A model generated the notes under the pieces. It searched no databases. It was not told the origin of the DNA and saw only the letters and a program-made list of their open reading frames with translations. From Tricholoma matsutake (Eukaryota > Basidiomycota > Agaricomycetes > Agaricales > Tricholomataceae): a DNA stretch of 64,000 nt. Both the position numbers and the translations under genes were made by a program. Shown one piece after another: positions 1 to 10,751 of this stretch (positions are counted from its first letter, which is position 1; each line of letters begins with the position of its first letter). The DNA is taken from NCBI GenBank assembly GCA_026075535.2, contig AP026544.2, forward strand, positions 1,674,001 through 1,738,000, given 5' to 3'.

Positions 1-187
1 GAGTTCCTAGGATTATTGATTGGCCCTGATGGGATCAAAATGGATCTGATCAAGGTACAAGTGATCACAGATTGGCCTGTGCCCACCTGTGTCAAGGAGG
101 TTCAAGCCTTCTTAGGACTTGCAAATTATTATCGTCACTTTTTTCTAAAATTGCTGAAGCCTTACATAACCTTATGCGAAAGCAGTC
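1..187 (+). pseudogene. Ty3/gypsy pol fragment (end of reverse transcriptase)
   Basis: The frame is open from the window edge. It encodes the segment joining reverse transcriptase to RNase H in Ty3/gypsy polyproteins: a [12 protein letters not shown] stretch, then [17 protein letters not shown], which matches the family signature (V)QxFLGxxNFYRxF. The reading is lost near base 188, where a 1.6-kb inverted-repeat element begins, and the RNase H part resumes at about 1834. The element itself starts upstream of this window, so protease and the RT core cannot be judged. This is a dead remnant. Family assignment is firm; the lineage is not. Confidence 0.85.
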
Positions 188-1833
188 CTGTGCCTGGCCT
201 GGCCTGAGGCCATGAGCTGAGCCAAGCCAAGCCAGGCCAAGTTGATGGCTTCATGATGGCTTTGGCCTGGCCTGGGGTTCTGAAAAGCCAAAGCCAGGCC
301 ATCAAGCCATGGCATTTTGGTGAGTGTAATTTATGCAGCTGGCTGAGATGTAATTGTATGTATGTTGAAAATCTTTGGTGGTGGGAAAGTAATCTTAATA
401 TGGTAACACATCATGCATGCATCACCAAAATTCAAACCAACCAATGCCACCACTTTGACCACAGTCAACCACTGTTCCCTATCAACCTGATCCAATGGCA
501 AAGCCTGTGGCATCAAACTTGTCACATCACTCACACACACTTTACATATGCACTAATTTTGCTAATCATAATTTATATGGTCAGGCAGTGTGATTTTAGA
601 TCATAATAAGTACTTTTTTAGTCCTTCTTTGCATATTCCTTACTAACCAATACAATGTTTTCATTAACCTAGGGGATCCAACTGTGTTACAATGACACAA
701 CAACATCGAAATGACAAGCCCACACCCAACGACACCACCACCACCACAGCAACCCCAACTGCTGCCATGAGCCACTGCTCGTGGGGTAGGAATGGGGAGC
801 AACGATAAAACAGCAAGGGAACAACAACAATGCCACCACATGACATTAGCACCCCCCAACCACCACCAGGGGCCCAACGAGGAAGCAGATGGCAATGATG
901 GGGACCAGGTCAAGGGAGAGGACAATGAGGGGGAGACAACGACAGGATGACTAGAACATGAAAATGGGGATGACAGGGAGTGAACAAAAGGAAGCCAATG
1001 AGACAAGGACAAGGACATTGGCAAGTAGCAGAGGACGACAGCATCAGTGATGATGGCGATGGGACAACCAGAATCAGGACCAGACTGTGATGACGACAAT
1101 GGCAAGGACCAGACGACAGGGAAGGGACAATGAGGACAATGACAACAACCTCAACATCAATGATGGATGGCCCAGCACCCACCCCTACCGCTGCGAGCAA
1201 CTGCTCGCAGGGTGGACTGTGGGTGCTATGGACAATGACACAGGAATTGGGGGAGACTTTACTGGTGAGTGACGAACTGCTTAGGTGGCCACAGTCACAT
1301 AAGACGACAATGATAGGGACCAGGATATGGGGATGTGTTGGGCATGGAGCCATTGGGATGACAGCAACGACAGCAATGACCCAACAGGATGATGATGGTG
1401 GGAGATAAGAAGCCCTTTTTTTCTTCTTTCTTTTTCATTAGTTTGTCATACCCCCGCTCACTCACAACATGACATATGACCACAAATTTTTAGTAGACAT
1501 GTATTTAATTCTGCCTCCCTTGTGTTTAGGTGAGTTTAATACATATTGTTTCTTTGTACATGGTGGCTCGTAGTTATCCTGAGTGAACATGGTCTGGGGC
1601 TGCTTATTGAATGAGGAAACTATGTATGTATTGTTATAATTAGCTTCCTGTACAACCAATGGACCTGTGGCCAAAATTTGAACATTTTACATACAAAAGC
1701 TGCAGCCTGGGCCAGGCCAAGCCAAGGCCAGGCCCTGGTTGACGGCTTTGGCCTGGCCTGTGTGTTGAGAAAGCCAAAGCCGCTTCAAGCCAAGCCAAAG
1801 CTGCAGCTTTCAGGCCAAGCCAGGCCAGAACAG
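188..1833. mobile_element. 1.65-kb inverted-repeat insertion in gypsy pol (foldback/MITE-like)
   Basis: This block interrupts a gypsy pol reading frame. Its outer ends are related in inverted orientation: the left starts CTGTGCCTGGCCTGGCCTGA and the reverse complement of the right starts CTGTTCTGGCCTGGCTTGG. Both ends also carry a GGCTTTGGC / GCCAAAGCC hairpin (258-295 and 1744-1781) inside GGCCTGGCC/GCCAAGCCA-rich DNA. The middle (about 640-1400) is rich in GACAAC/ACAATG-type triplets and contains no convincing gene. I see no transposase, so it would be non-autonomous. A clear target-site duplication was not found. The flanks CAGTC and CACTA are only loosely alike. Confidence 0.6.
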
Positions 1834-2153
1834 CACTACGTGAAAGGGAGTAGTGTGGAGGTGGGGAGAGCAACAGCAGACAGTGTTTGAGGAGTTGAAG
1901 AGGAAGTTTGTGGAGGGACCAATATTAGCCCCAGTGGATTTCACACACCCTTTGTGAGTGGAATCAGATGCATCCGATTTTGCTACTGGAGCGGTATTAT
2001 CAATGCTGTGTGAAGATGACAAATGGTATCCTTGTGCATATCTGTCCTGAGGGTTGAATGATGTGGAGAGAAATTATGATGTGCATGACCAAGAGATGTT
2101 GGGGATAATACGAGCATTGGAGGCATGGAGGCATTATTTGGAAGCGGAATCTT
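1834..2153 (+). pseudogene. Ty3/gypsy RNase H fragment (continuation of the fragment at 1-187)
   Basis: The frame beginning near 1845 reads EQQQTVFEELKRKF, then ILAPVDFTHP, SDASDFATGAVL, YLS, LNDVERNYDVHDQEMLGI and ALEAWRHYLE. These are the standard RNase H landmarks of gypsy pol: the first catalytic Asp in the DASD context, and the NY..HD.E(M/L)LAI block. A TGA interrupts it near 2050 (after CAYLS). Similarity ends at about 2153, where unrelated sequence begins. Together with 1-187 this is one pol gene split by the element at 188-1833 and truncated at its 3' side, so no integrase is left. Confidence 0.82.
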
Positions 2154-2835
2154 CCCAAGTTCGCAGATGTGATTGAGGAATACATGCAAGCCTTCATCGC
2201 TTCTCATTCATTCAAGGATCCTGCCACTAGCAGCATGAATGCAGAATGTCTCGATACGCAGATCTTTGCATCCATCAGAGGAGTATGTTACGTCTATAAT
2301 TCATAGCTGACTGTCACGAATCATCATTTCATAAGGTTCCTGGTCTGCTTCAAGAATGTAGTTGCCACATATCCATGCTTAGCAACAATGGTGGTTAAAA
2401 TCCGTCAATTTTTTGACAAATGGGGTACCAGCATAGCCGCAACTCTGCCGTTGTTCGATAACCCTCTTAAGAGCCTTCAGCCTATGGTTGGTGAACTTGT
2501 CATGAGGACGATCAAGGAGACTTTTGATCATCTCATATCGATTGTGGAGCACGAACAGGGCAAGTTGATACTGTCTGACCAGAGAGAACATCAATCTGAT
2601 GGCAAGGGCAATGGGCATATCCCAAGAAGGTGTCATAGCTGCCCTTCACACAAGTTATGAAGGACCTGGGGATCGTCGAGCAGATGGACCGCCATGATAA
2701 TGACTTCAAAGACATCTATGATATTCGTATTGCCCCAACTGATGCAGAACTTATGTGTCATGTTCCTCCTTTCTTGCCAGCAAATTTTTATGAAGCTCCC
2801 CACCCTGCCCCGCCAGATAGTATGCCACACTGTTC
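2154..2835 (+). pseudogene. Truncated gene fragment, possibly N-terminal part of an NFX1-type helicase
   Basis: Three frames are needed to follow it. About 2165-2310 reads FADVIEEYMQAF...NAECLDTQIFASI. About 2388-2640 has an alpha-helical stretch (VVKIRQFFDKWG, LKSLQPMVGELVMRTI). About 2657-2830 reads DIYDIRIAPTDAELMCHVPPF followed by LPANFYEAPHP. The last block (R-I-x-P-T-x-x-E then PPFLPxNF) recalls the segment before the helicase core in fungal NFX1/ZNFX1-like proteins, but no helicase motif is present, so this is only a suggestion. It is joined directly to the gypsy remnant, which implies a deletion or insertion junction at about 2154. Confidence 0.3.
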
Positions 2836-2889
2836 AGTACAAAACAATGGTATATCCATTCAGTGGATTTCTGCAAAACAACAATAGAT

Positions 2890-3600
2890 CCGTCAGTAGC
2901 GGATTGGCCCACGTCAGGAAAGACTCGTGTGGGCCCAGGGTGTGATGCATCCATGTGGGCCCAGTATACAGCTTCACTGAAGAATTCTCGGTGGCAGCAA
3001 CATCTGAATCACGGCGCCAGCTAGCACAGTCATCATTTTACTACATGTTACCACATATACATGGGCCCATGCAATGCATGTGATACTGCACAATCATATT
3101 GGCCCACCACTGGTTTTCTTATAGACATCGGCCTATACAGACATATCGTTGGTGCTGGTTCCCAGTGCTGATGATCATTGTAGGTTTGGTAGGAAAAAGT
3201 GCAGCAGCAGGTCAGCAGGTATCGGCAGTTGGATGCATACGGTGTTGGGTCACAGCAGATATGGTTGGATGCATGTGGCACCGGGACATGCCACACTAGC
3301 CGATTGTTTTAGACACCAATGTGATGTCCTGCTATAGATTATGGTTAGATATAAATGAATGTCCCAATGTTGGGGCCAGAATCTGGAGGTATGAGTGCAC
3401 AATTTTACTGACTTGACAGAGGGTGTAGTTAAGAGTTTGAACTGCTTACCACATATACATGGGCCCATGCGATGATTCCATTTGACAGGGAATGATTGTA
3501 TTGGCCCACCACTGGTTTTCCTATAGACATCGGCCCATACTGGCTTATCATTGGTGCTTGTTCCTGGCGCCGATGATAATTTTGTCCATTGATTACTTAA
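2890..3600. repeat. Two direct copies of a ~140-bp repeat, ~400 bp apart
   Basis: Copy one (about 3047-3190) and copy two (about 3446-3590) share the string ACCACATATACATGGGCCCA and a later block containing TTGGCCCACCACTGGTTTTC, CATCGGCC and a GATGAT end. The GGGCCCA and GGCGCCGG words are the same as those in the repeat blocks at 4673-5870 and 13300-14745, so this belongs to the same repeat family around KDZ module 1. No gene is evident inside. Confidence 0.6.
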
Positions 3601-3638
3601 TCGTCCAAACATTCTGTATCTACAACTGCATTGAAGTT

Positions 3639-4672
3639 ATGCTATCCCACTATACAAACCTCGAATCTGTGCCTTGCTGGCCATATAAACCTGACCCTGT
3701 TACTGCTGGCAAATTTGCTACCGCATTGAATCAAATAGAAGTCGAGCATCAGAGGAACACTGATTTCCTAGAGAACCCTCACCCTACAGTCAAACCTACT
3801 GAGTTCCATGAGCAGGCCATCGCTGCTCAACAGGTAGCTCATGATCTCAGCATTCAAGAGAGTACTATGGGACTACTACCAGCACGAAATGATCTAGCAC
3901 ATGGGCAGGAAGTGCTGTTGTATGGAACGTCACATCTCCATGCTGCAATCACTGCATGGATCCTTGCAGTAGATAATGATGAAGACTATGAAGAGTCACA
4001 GTTGGGGTGGGTGTCTGGCCTATTTTTTGAGACTGTAAGTGAACATATTGTGATTGCCAATTATCTGATCACCAATACCAACTTAGAAGGAATTCTTGAT
4101 GGCCACCGGAATTTATGCCTCTATGGGTGGCAGTGCTCCATACACTCCCCCACTCATCATGGAAACCATAAAGATGGTACAGGATGGGACTTTGTGGTGC
4201 TCAGAATGCAATGATCCTGAGGGCAAAGATTTTCTGGAACTAGAATACATTCCAGTGATACAAAGGTACTTGAAGGTTGATGCTGATGACCCCACCCATA
4301 TTATTGATAGCTATATCAATTCTTGGTGGAGTAAACAGAATGATCTGGAGAACTATGACTCATACCCATTTGCTCCACACAACTTCCTGGTGGTTCATCG
4401 GCCACAGGTGACTAACATGTTGTTGTCCTTTAATTTATCTTAAGTTTCATCAGATCCAGTTCACCTGGCAAGACCTATGGCCGGTCCCATATGCCACCGG
4501 TGACCTGGCCAAAATACAATTAATGATGAAGATCTTTGATGATCTGCATTTGACATGGAAAAGGATGACTGAGACAGTCCGAGAAAATGATGCCAAACTT
4601 CAGAAGGACAGGAAATTGTTGGCTTACTGGGAGGATGTGCGGAATCAGGTTAGGGAGCACCTTGACACTTAA
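3639..4672 (+). pseudogene. Gene D1, uncharacterised protein left of KDZ1 (frameshifted)
   Basis: From the ATG at 3639 the frame stays open to 4214 (MLSHYTNLESVPCWPY...). The message then appears to move to another frame at about 4195-4396 (DPEGKDFLELEYIPVIQRYL, IIDSYINSWW, YPFAPHNFL). After a probable intron it ends in a charged helical tail (TWQDLWPVPYATGDLAKIQL... ending at TAA 4670-4672). I do not recognise a domain. The PY/SY-x-x-x-WW motif is weakly reminiscent of gene D2 at 21354-22093, which has a similar place beside KDZ2, but motif order differs. It lies directly left of the repeat block at 4673, on the same strand as KDZ1. Whether it is one gene is uncertain. Confidence 0.4.
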
Positions 4673-5870
4673 CAAGTCATCTATGTAGGAAAAGATAAAC
4701 ATTGTAGTGACCAGTGCCGGTAGTGATAAAGTCACTTGTGGCGATAAGCATCCAAGTCAAGAGCTAAGTGAATAACTGGCACTGGTTATTGTAGAACCCC
4801 ATGAGCTACAAAAATGTGTATGGGCCTATCCTAAAATAATACAGGGAAATGGGCCCATATGAATGATACACTTGATGGAATGATCGGGTGGGCCCATGAC
4901 AGTAAAAGGAAAACAGTATGGGCCCACACGACTATAGCATACAGGACTTGAATTACTGCTGTTATTACAAATCATAAAGAATATATCCTAAAATAGTACA
5001 TTGTAGTGACCAGTGCCAGTAGGGATATACACAGGCATGTAACAGAAGAGAACAATCATTAGTCGAAGACAGTACTAATGTGCAATGAGAGTAGACGTAG
5101 ATTAATCCTGACACTGGCCAGAAAGCAACTGTCGCTTGTGTGGCAGTCAGCTATTTCCGAACTGTATCTCTCGGCACCGGAAAAGGTAAAGGCAGCACTG
5201 GTCATTCACATAGCTCTTAAAAGACTTGTATACTAATTGTGGCCGCTGTGCACTATAATATGGATAACAAATGCAGGAATGGTGACATGCTGTATGCTGT
5301 AGGAATGTGGGAGGATAAGGATATATGCAAAATCAGTACATTGTAGTGACTGGCACGCCGGTAGTGAAAGGTGCCTGGCGCCAGGAGTGAAAAGGTGACC
5401 GGCGCCGGTAGTGATAAAGTCACTTGTGGCGATAAGCATCCAAGTCAAGAGCTAAGTAAATGACTAATTGCAGCTGCTGTGCACTACAATATTGATAACA
5501 AATGCAGGAATGGTGACATGCTGTATGCTGTAGGAATGTGGGAGGATAAGGATATATGCAAAATCAGTACATTGCAGTGACCGGCGCTGGTAGTGATAAA
5601 GTCACTGGTGGCAATAAGCATCCAAGTCAAGAGCAAAGTGAATGACCAGTGCAGAATACATGCTAAAACAGTACATTGGGGTGATGGGCGCCGGAGAAGA
5701 CAATGTCACACTGATCATTCCCATAGCTCTTAGACTTGTACACTAATCGCCGCCGGTGGTCACTGATAACGAAAAGCAATGACATGCTGTAAAAGTAAGA
5801 AACTATTGACCAATGGGTATCACAAACACCGCCAGTGTAATTTTCCATTGGAAACATCGACAGTAGCTTT
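4673..5870. repeat. Left arm of long inverted repeat bracketing KDZ1 and C1
   Basis: This block is built from repeated words: GACCGGCGCCGGTAGTGATA, GTCACTTGTGGCGATAAGCA, GGGCCCA and CAGTACATTGTAGTGAC. About 4663-5250 matches the reverse complement of about 13530-14360, running collinearly through AAAGATAAAC, the GGGCCCA group, AATTACTGCTGTTATTACA, AATCATTAGTCGAAGACAGT and GGCAGTCAGCTATTTCC. A second level of direct repetition occurs at about 5260-5460 and 5500-5640 (AATGCAGGAATGGTGACATG in both). No gene is visible. The position and orientation suggest a terminal or subterminal repeat of a large transposon, or two opposed copies of one repeat. Confidence 0.75.
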
Positions 5871-6044
5871 GTGAGTATGACCTAGGTAACATGTTAGTAT
5901 GCTGTGTAGAACAGTCCCATAGTAACCTCTACATGGTACCATTGTCATTTACATCACCATGTTGCCATGTTTCCTCACTGCCTACAGTGCCTATATAATC
6001 CTGGAGATGCTTGTTCATGATTTTACATCGCTCTACAAACCATC

Positions 6045-9000
6045 ATGCCTAGAGGAACACACTCGCACCATCATTGGAAGAATCACCCAGATGACTGTCA
6101 TTCACTCCCAGACATTGCGGGGACCCAGGGATCGCCTTGTACCGGTTTGGCAAAGTCCTCAGTCAACTCCAAGGCATAAGAAGGCAAAGAGAAGTGCACC
6201 AGTGTCAGGATCGGCAACCACATCCAACACCAATATAACATCTCTGATGTCTGATGAACCAATTGAGCATCACGCTCTAAATTTCATTGCAGATCTTGAT
6301 CCCCCCTCTTCAAAGGTGACTTATTATGGCTACCACATTTACTATGCTAATATTACCCTCAGACACCTCAAGATTACATCGAAGAATGGTTGCCTAAAAA
6401 GGCCATGTATTTGGAAGCACTACTATCCAATGAAGTACCTGATTGCATGAAATGCAATTTGTGTGGGGATGATGCTGCTACCTGGCGATGTGGAGACTGT
6501 CTTTTCAATCCCATGTTCTGTACTGACTGCTGCCGTGATAACCATGCTTCTAACCCATTTCACCGCATCAACCACTGGACAGGTTCCTATTTTGAACCAG
6601 CTTGGTTGTTCCAAGTCGGGTTAGTTTTACATCTTGGTCACAATGGTGCAGTTACTTTCACCCATCGGCGCCAGATGTGGTTGGACAAGAGGCTGACAAT
6701 TATGAAGATGATTTGGATGATGCAACAGAAGGTGATGGAACCAACAACATTGTCAAGGAGATGAAAAGGTTTACCAGTGTTTATGACCTTGGTCCCACAA
6801 CTTTCCCAACACCGATGGATTGTCACAAATTGACAGTAATCAATGTTTCCAGTGTACATTGTATGTGGGTCAAGTGGTGTAATTGCCCTAATTCCTGTCA
6901 AGAGCAGGAAAATCACTTGTTGCAATTGGGGCTTTTTATGGTCAGCTACAAAAATATCAAGACCACGTTCACATTTAAAGTCCTCAATGATGCGCGATTG
7001 TCCAATCTGGAATGTAAATCTTCAGCCTATCAATACTACCAGAAGCTCCGGCGCATGACTTCACCCTTATTTCCTAGTGCCGTGGAGGTATGATTGATAT
7101 ACTACAGTTGTCAATATCTCTGACATCGGTACTTGAGGATTGATACAGGGAGCTTCTCAGGGCAAGCCAGCTATGGTGAATATTGAAACATTTGAAGTGG
7201 AGAGGCTGCTGGGGAGAATCACAGTCCAGTGCCGGCGGCTCATCGGTGGCTGCAATGCATGGTGCGACTGACATCCCAACATTCTGTGCTGCATGTCCTC
7301 AGCCTGGTGTCAATCTGCCGGAAGATTGGACCGAGGATCCTGACCAGTAAGTCAAATCGCATGAATTGGAATGTATTTAATGTAATCTTACCTCAGAATG
7401 GCATACACTTGGACTTTTGTCATGGATGGAAACTTCACCACTGTTCATCAGAAGCACAAAAATGCTCACCATGATATTAAGCTCAGTCATGGTGATTTTT
7501 TCATGACCAAGCTGAATCGCTACAAAGCACACCTCGCCGTTGCTAAGGAAGTCACAGAGGTAAGATATTTGAAAGACTTTCAGCATATTTACTAACTCCA
7601 AATTAGAAACTGACCTGCAATGAGCATCATGCTGTAAATGACCGCTTCATCAAATACAAGGGTCTTGATGTAACCAGTGTCGGTGCAACTGCTTGTGGCT
7701 GTCATGGTTGCTTCTGCCCCAGTGCGGTGGTTGACTTCCAAAAAGTGGAACAGTGAGATATCTTCACATTTTGAGAGACATTGTGTAATGTTTTCTAGAC
7801 AAGCAAACATAGACTATTCTTTATCTGAAGCCTTGAAAAACACTAATATCACCAGACTCAAGAAAATCATTTTGATTTATGATATAATGTGCCAGTATTG
7901 GAAGAGGCTCAGACTTCGGATGGAGGAGAGTCAGTATATCCAGCTACCACTCGGCATTGCCATTCTGCATGGTATTGGTCTTTTCCATGTCAGTGGCCAT
8001 GTCTGGCAATGTTTCTCACGCTTTTCACCGAGTTTCATTCCTGGTGCTGGACAAGTGGATGGAGAAATCCTTGAATCAGTGTGGTCAGTGTTGAATGAAA
8101 TCTCACCTAGTACCCAAAATGCTGCCATTTCTGGATGGATTGAAATCTTGGATGATCATATGGGGATTCCAACTTCAAAAAAATGCAGGACATAGGTGAA
8201 TAGATGTTTGTACCTTGTGCCAGATTGACTTGGAACCAGATGTAGTGGTTACCACTGCCCGCCGATTCAGAGCCGCTGTGGCAGATGAGGAGGAAAGTTG
8301 GGTGGACCTATTGCAGTACACGGCAAACTCAGACCCTGAGGAGATTGCAACCTGGAAAGAATTGGAAAAACACTCTCAGGCAACACATCTAACCAATCCA
8401 GAAGCAATGGACATCTATGATATAAACCCTGGTCAGGTAGTGGTCACACAAAGTGACCTTCAAATGAACCTTCTAGAGGATGAAGATGAAACCGGTGATG
8501 GAAAGGGTGAAACCACCTGGGTTGCTCTTGGCCTCAAACTTGAGGAAGCCCAGTGCATATCCAGCCATTGCAAAATATTCCTATGCTAACTAGTATCAGA
8601 CTGGCTCTTTGGACCTTTATATGTCAACAGTGTTTGGTGTTGTCCAAGGCCAATAAGCTGAAGATTGCAACAAAATGGCAAAACCTTGATACCAGAGTGG
8701 ATTCCTTCATTGCTAAATCAGAACAATTTGTGAACAATGACACATTGAATACACTGCAAAAGCTTAATGACTCGCCACTGAGACCAGTACTCCCATCACA
8801 AGCTCCCAATTACCAGACTAACTCGGATGACGATGATCAAAGCAACCCATTTATTACAAGGCCCCTGGTAGCAGCAGTCCATACCGCTGAAACACACCCA
8901 TTACCTCTTCCCTCTACATTTGGCTTTCCACAAATTACTCAGCTTGGTTTGGATTCCCTGGACAAGAAAGAGTTGAGATTGAGGGAAGGACAAGCAAATG

Positions 9001-9689
9001 ATGAGCTCCAGGGTGTTAGAATGGCCCTCGGTGAGAAATCTTTCTTATTCAGAAAGAATTTACATCTCGCCACCTCCAAGAACAAAAAGGGAAGGGCTTG
9101 GTCAAAGGTGCATGCTATTAGCCACTGGGTTCAAGCACATCATCAGGTATACAATGCTGCGAGGGCTGCAATGGTATCATTGGGATGTTCACCTGAGATG
9201 CAGTCCAAGTATCAGGTATTGCACTGGGACGAACTCAAGATTTCAACTGCTGCAGTGAGGGGTGGTACCGGCAATGCTGAGGGTAGAAGCTGGAGACAGG
9301 ATGAACCATTGCCATGGTTTTGGACCATTAATGTCCAAGCCGATGTCGAGGCAAGCGAAATGATGAAAGAATGTAAGTACACCTCAATTCACTTTAATGA
9401 GCGACTTCACTATTATTTAGTCTACAGGGTGCACTGGTTATGGGCGAATGCCAAACATGATAGATGGTCGGAGGAGTTATCAATTACTAGTCATGAAATG
9501 GCTTGGATCCCACATTATTTTCTTCACAGAGCAGAGGTCTGGGTTAACTGCTTGGAGACTCAGACCTCGCCGGGAGCTGTGGCATATACCAAACATCAGG
9601 CGGCAAACTGGAAAAGGATGGCCACTTCCTCTGTGCATATTTTCAAAGCCATACATCCATGGGTAGGAAATGTCTGGGGTTTTGAGTAG
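6045..9689 (+). pseudogene. KDZ1: KDZ-family transposase with CxC2 cysteine cluster (frameshifted)
   Basis: KDZ transposases are RNase H-fold DDE-type enzymes of large eukaryotic DNA transposons. The likely start is ATG 6045 (MPRGTHSHH). A CxC2-like zinc region lies at about 6450-6640 (CNLCGD, WRCGDC, FCTDCCRDNH, HRINHW, HLGHNG). The catalytic domain follows: VMDGNFTTVHQKHK (about 7420), GCHGCFCPSAVVDFQKVEQ (about 7710), YDIMCQYW (about 7878), FHVSGHVWQCFSRF (about 7984) and GAGQVDGEILESVW (about 8047). The C-terminal helical part runs to TAG 9687-9689. An intron at 7753-7798 restores frame neatly. Frame breaks near 6670, 8160 (a G-run one base short) and 8565 argue for a dead copy. The neighbour downstream on the same strand is gene C1. 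Confidence 0.85.
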
Positions 9690-10742
9690 CCAGGTAATTG
9701 GAAGGATGCTGTGTTTGGCAGCCTACATTAGACTTATGTTTATGGGAAAGACAGGATCAAATTATCTTCGTTGGATGGAAGTAGGAACCATAAGTTACTA
9801 CAATTAAAAGAACTGGAAGTTACTATACCTTTGTTGCATGGAAGTAGGCATGAAGGTTAAGGAATAAAAAATAAGTAATATATAAGAAAAAGATCGACCG
9901 TGCAAGTAAAAGGCTGCATCAAGTGTAGTGTGTGATTTTGGAAGGCCACATCGGGCATAGTCACATAATAGGAAAATACTGCATCAATAGGATAATGTCG
10001 GTGCTGCTGGATGTGGATGGAAGGGTAATAAAGATGTATGGTGCCATTGCCAGGATGCATATCGCCGGCGTGTTGTTGTTGTATTCACCTGTGGCTGTGC
10101 CAGTGGCGAGGGTGATTGTGTCGGTGATGTGTGTAGCTGTGCTGGCACCGTGGGAGTGTGTTGGTAGCGTGGGGTGGTCATAACTCACTGTAACACATAC
10201 ATTGGTATATCAGGTGTTGGTGAGTTGGTGATGCACCATAGGTGGCTATGCTATTGCCGGTGGCTGTGTCAGTGATGTGTGTGGTGTGCCAGCATGGTGG
10301 AAGTGTGTAACAGCAGCATAGGTAAATTAGCTCATTGTTTGTGATATTCACATACTTGCTGCATGTACCCTGCCACCAACATTGCAATTGCGGCCCCACT
10401 GACAACACATCCATCTATCAGCAAATGGCTTGAATGGCTCAATTGGATCCATGACTGAAGACAACAAATGATGGTTTACTAATCTTACCTTTTTTTTTAT
10501 AAAATTCTAAATAATTGGCAGACCACCCAGCTAATAATACTCCACTACTCGCTGTTCTGCTCAGGGACATTGTGATATATTAAGGTGTGGTGAGAGGATT
10601 AAAGGTGTACCGAGCGAAGTCGTGGGTATATTAGGGTATATTGAGGCTGAAATATGACCTGTAAATAGTCCTCAGGGACAGTCTGATGCAATATCAAGGT
10701 ACCTAATGTATTTGCCAGCACAACCTGTCTACTGCATCCACA
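9690..10742. repeat. KDZ1-C1 intergenic region with imperfect ~150-bp repeat
   Basis: No gene is seen. About 10060-10190 and 10210-10340 are imperfect copies rich in GTGTTGGT, GTGGCTGTG, GTGATGTGTGT and TAACTCA-type words. A poly-T run is at about 10491-10500. The stretch just before 10740 would be the promoter region of C1. Nothing else can be supported. Confidence 0.4.
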
Positions 10743-10751
10743 TTGACTATC

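Noticed and set aside
596..1353. Several open frames within the element at 188-1833
   Set aside because: They follow triplet-like low-complexity sequence and show no transposase or other domain.
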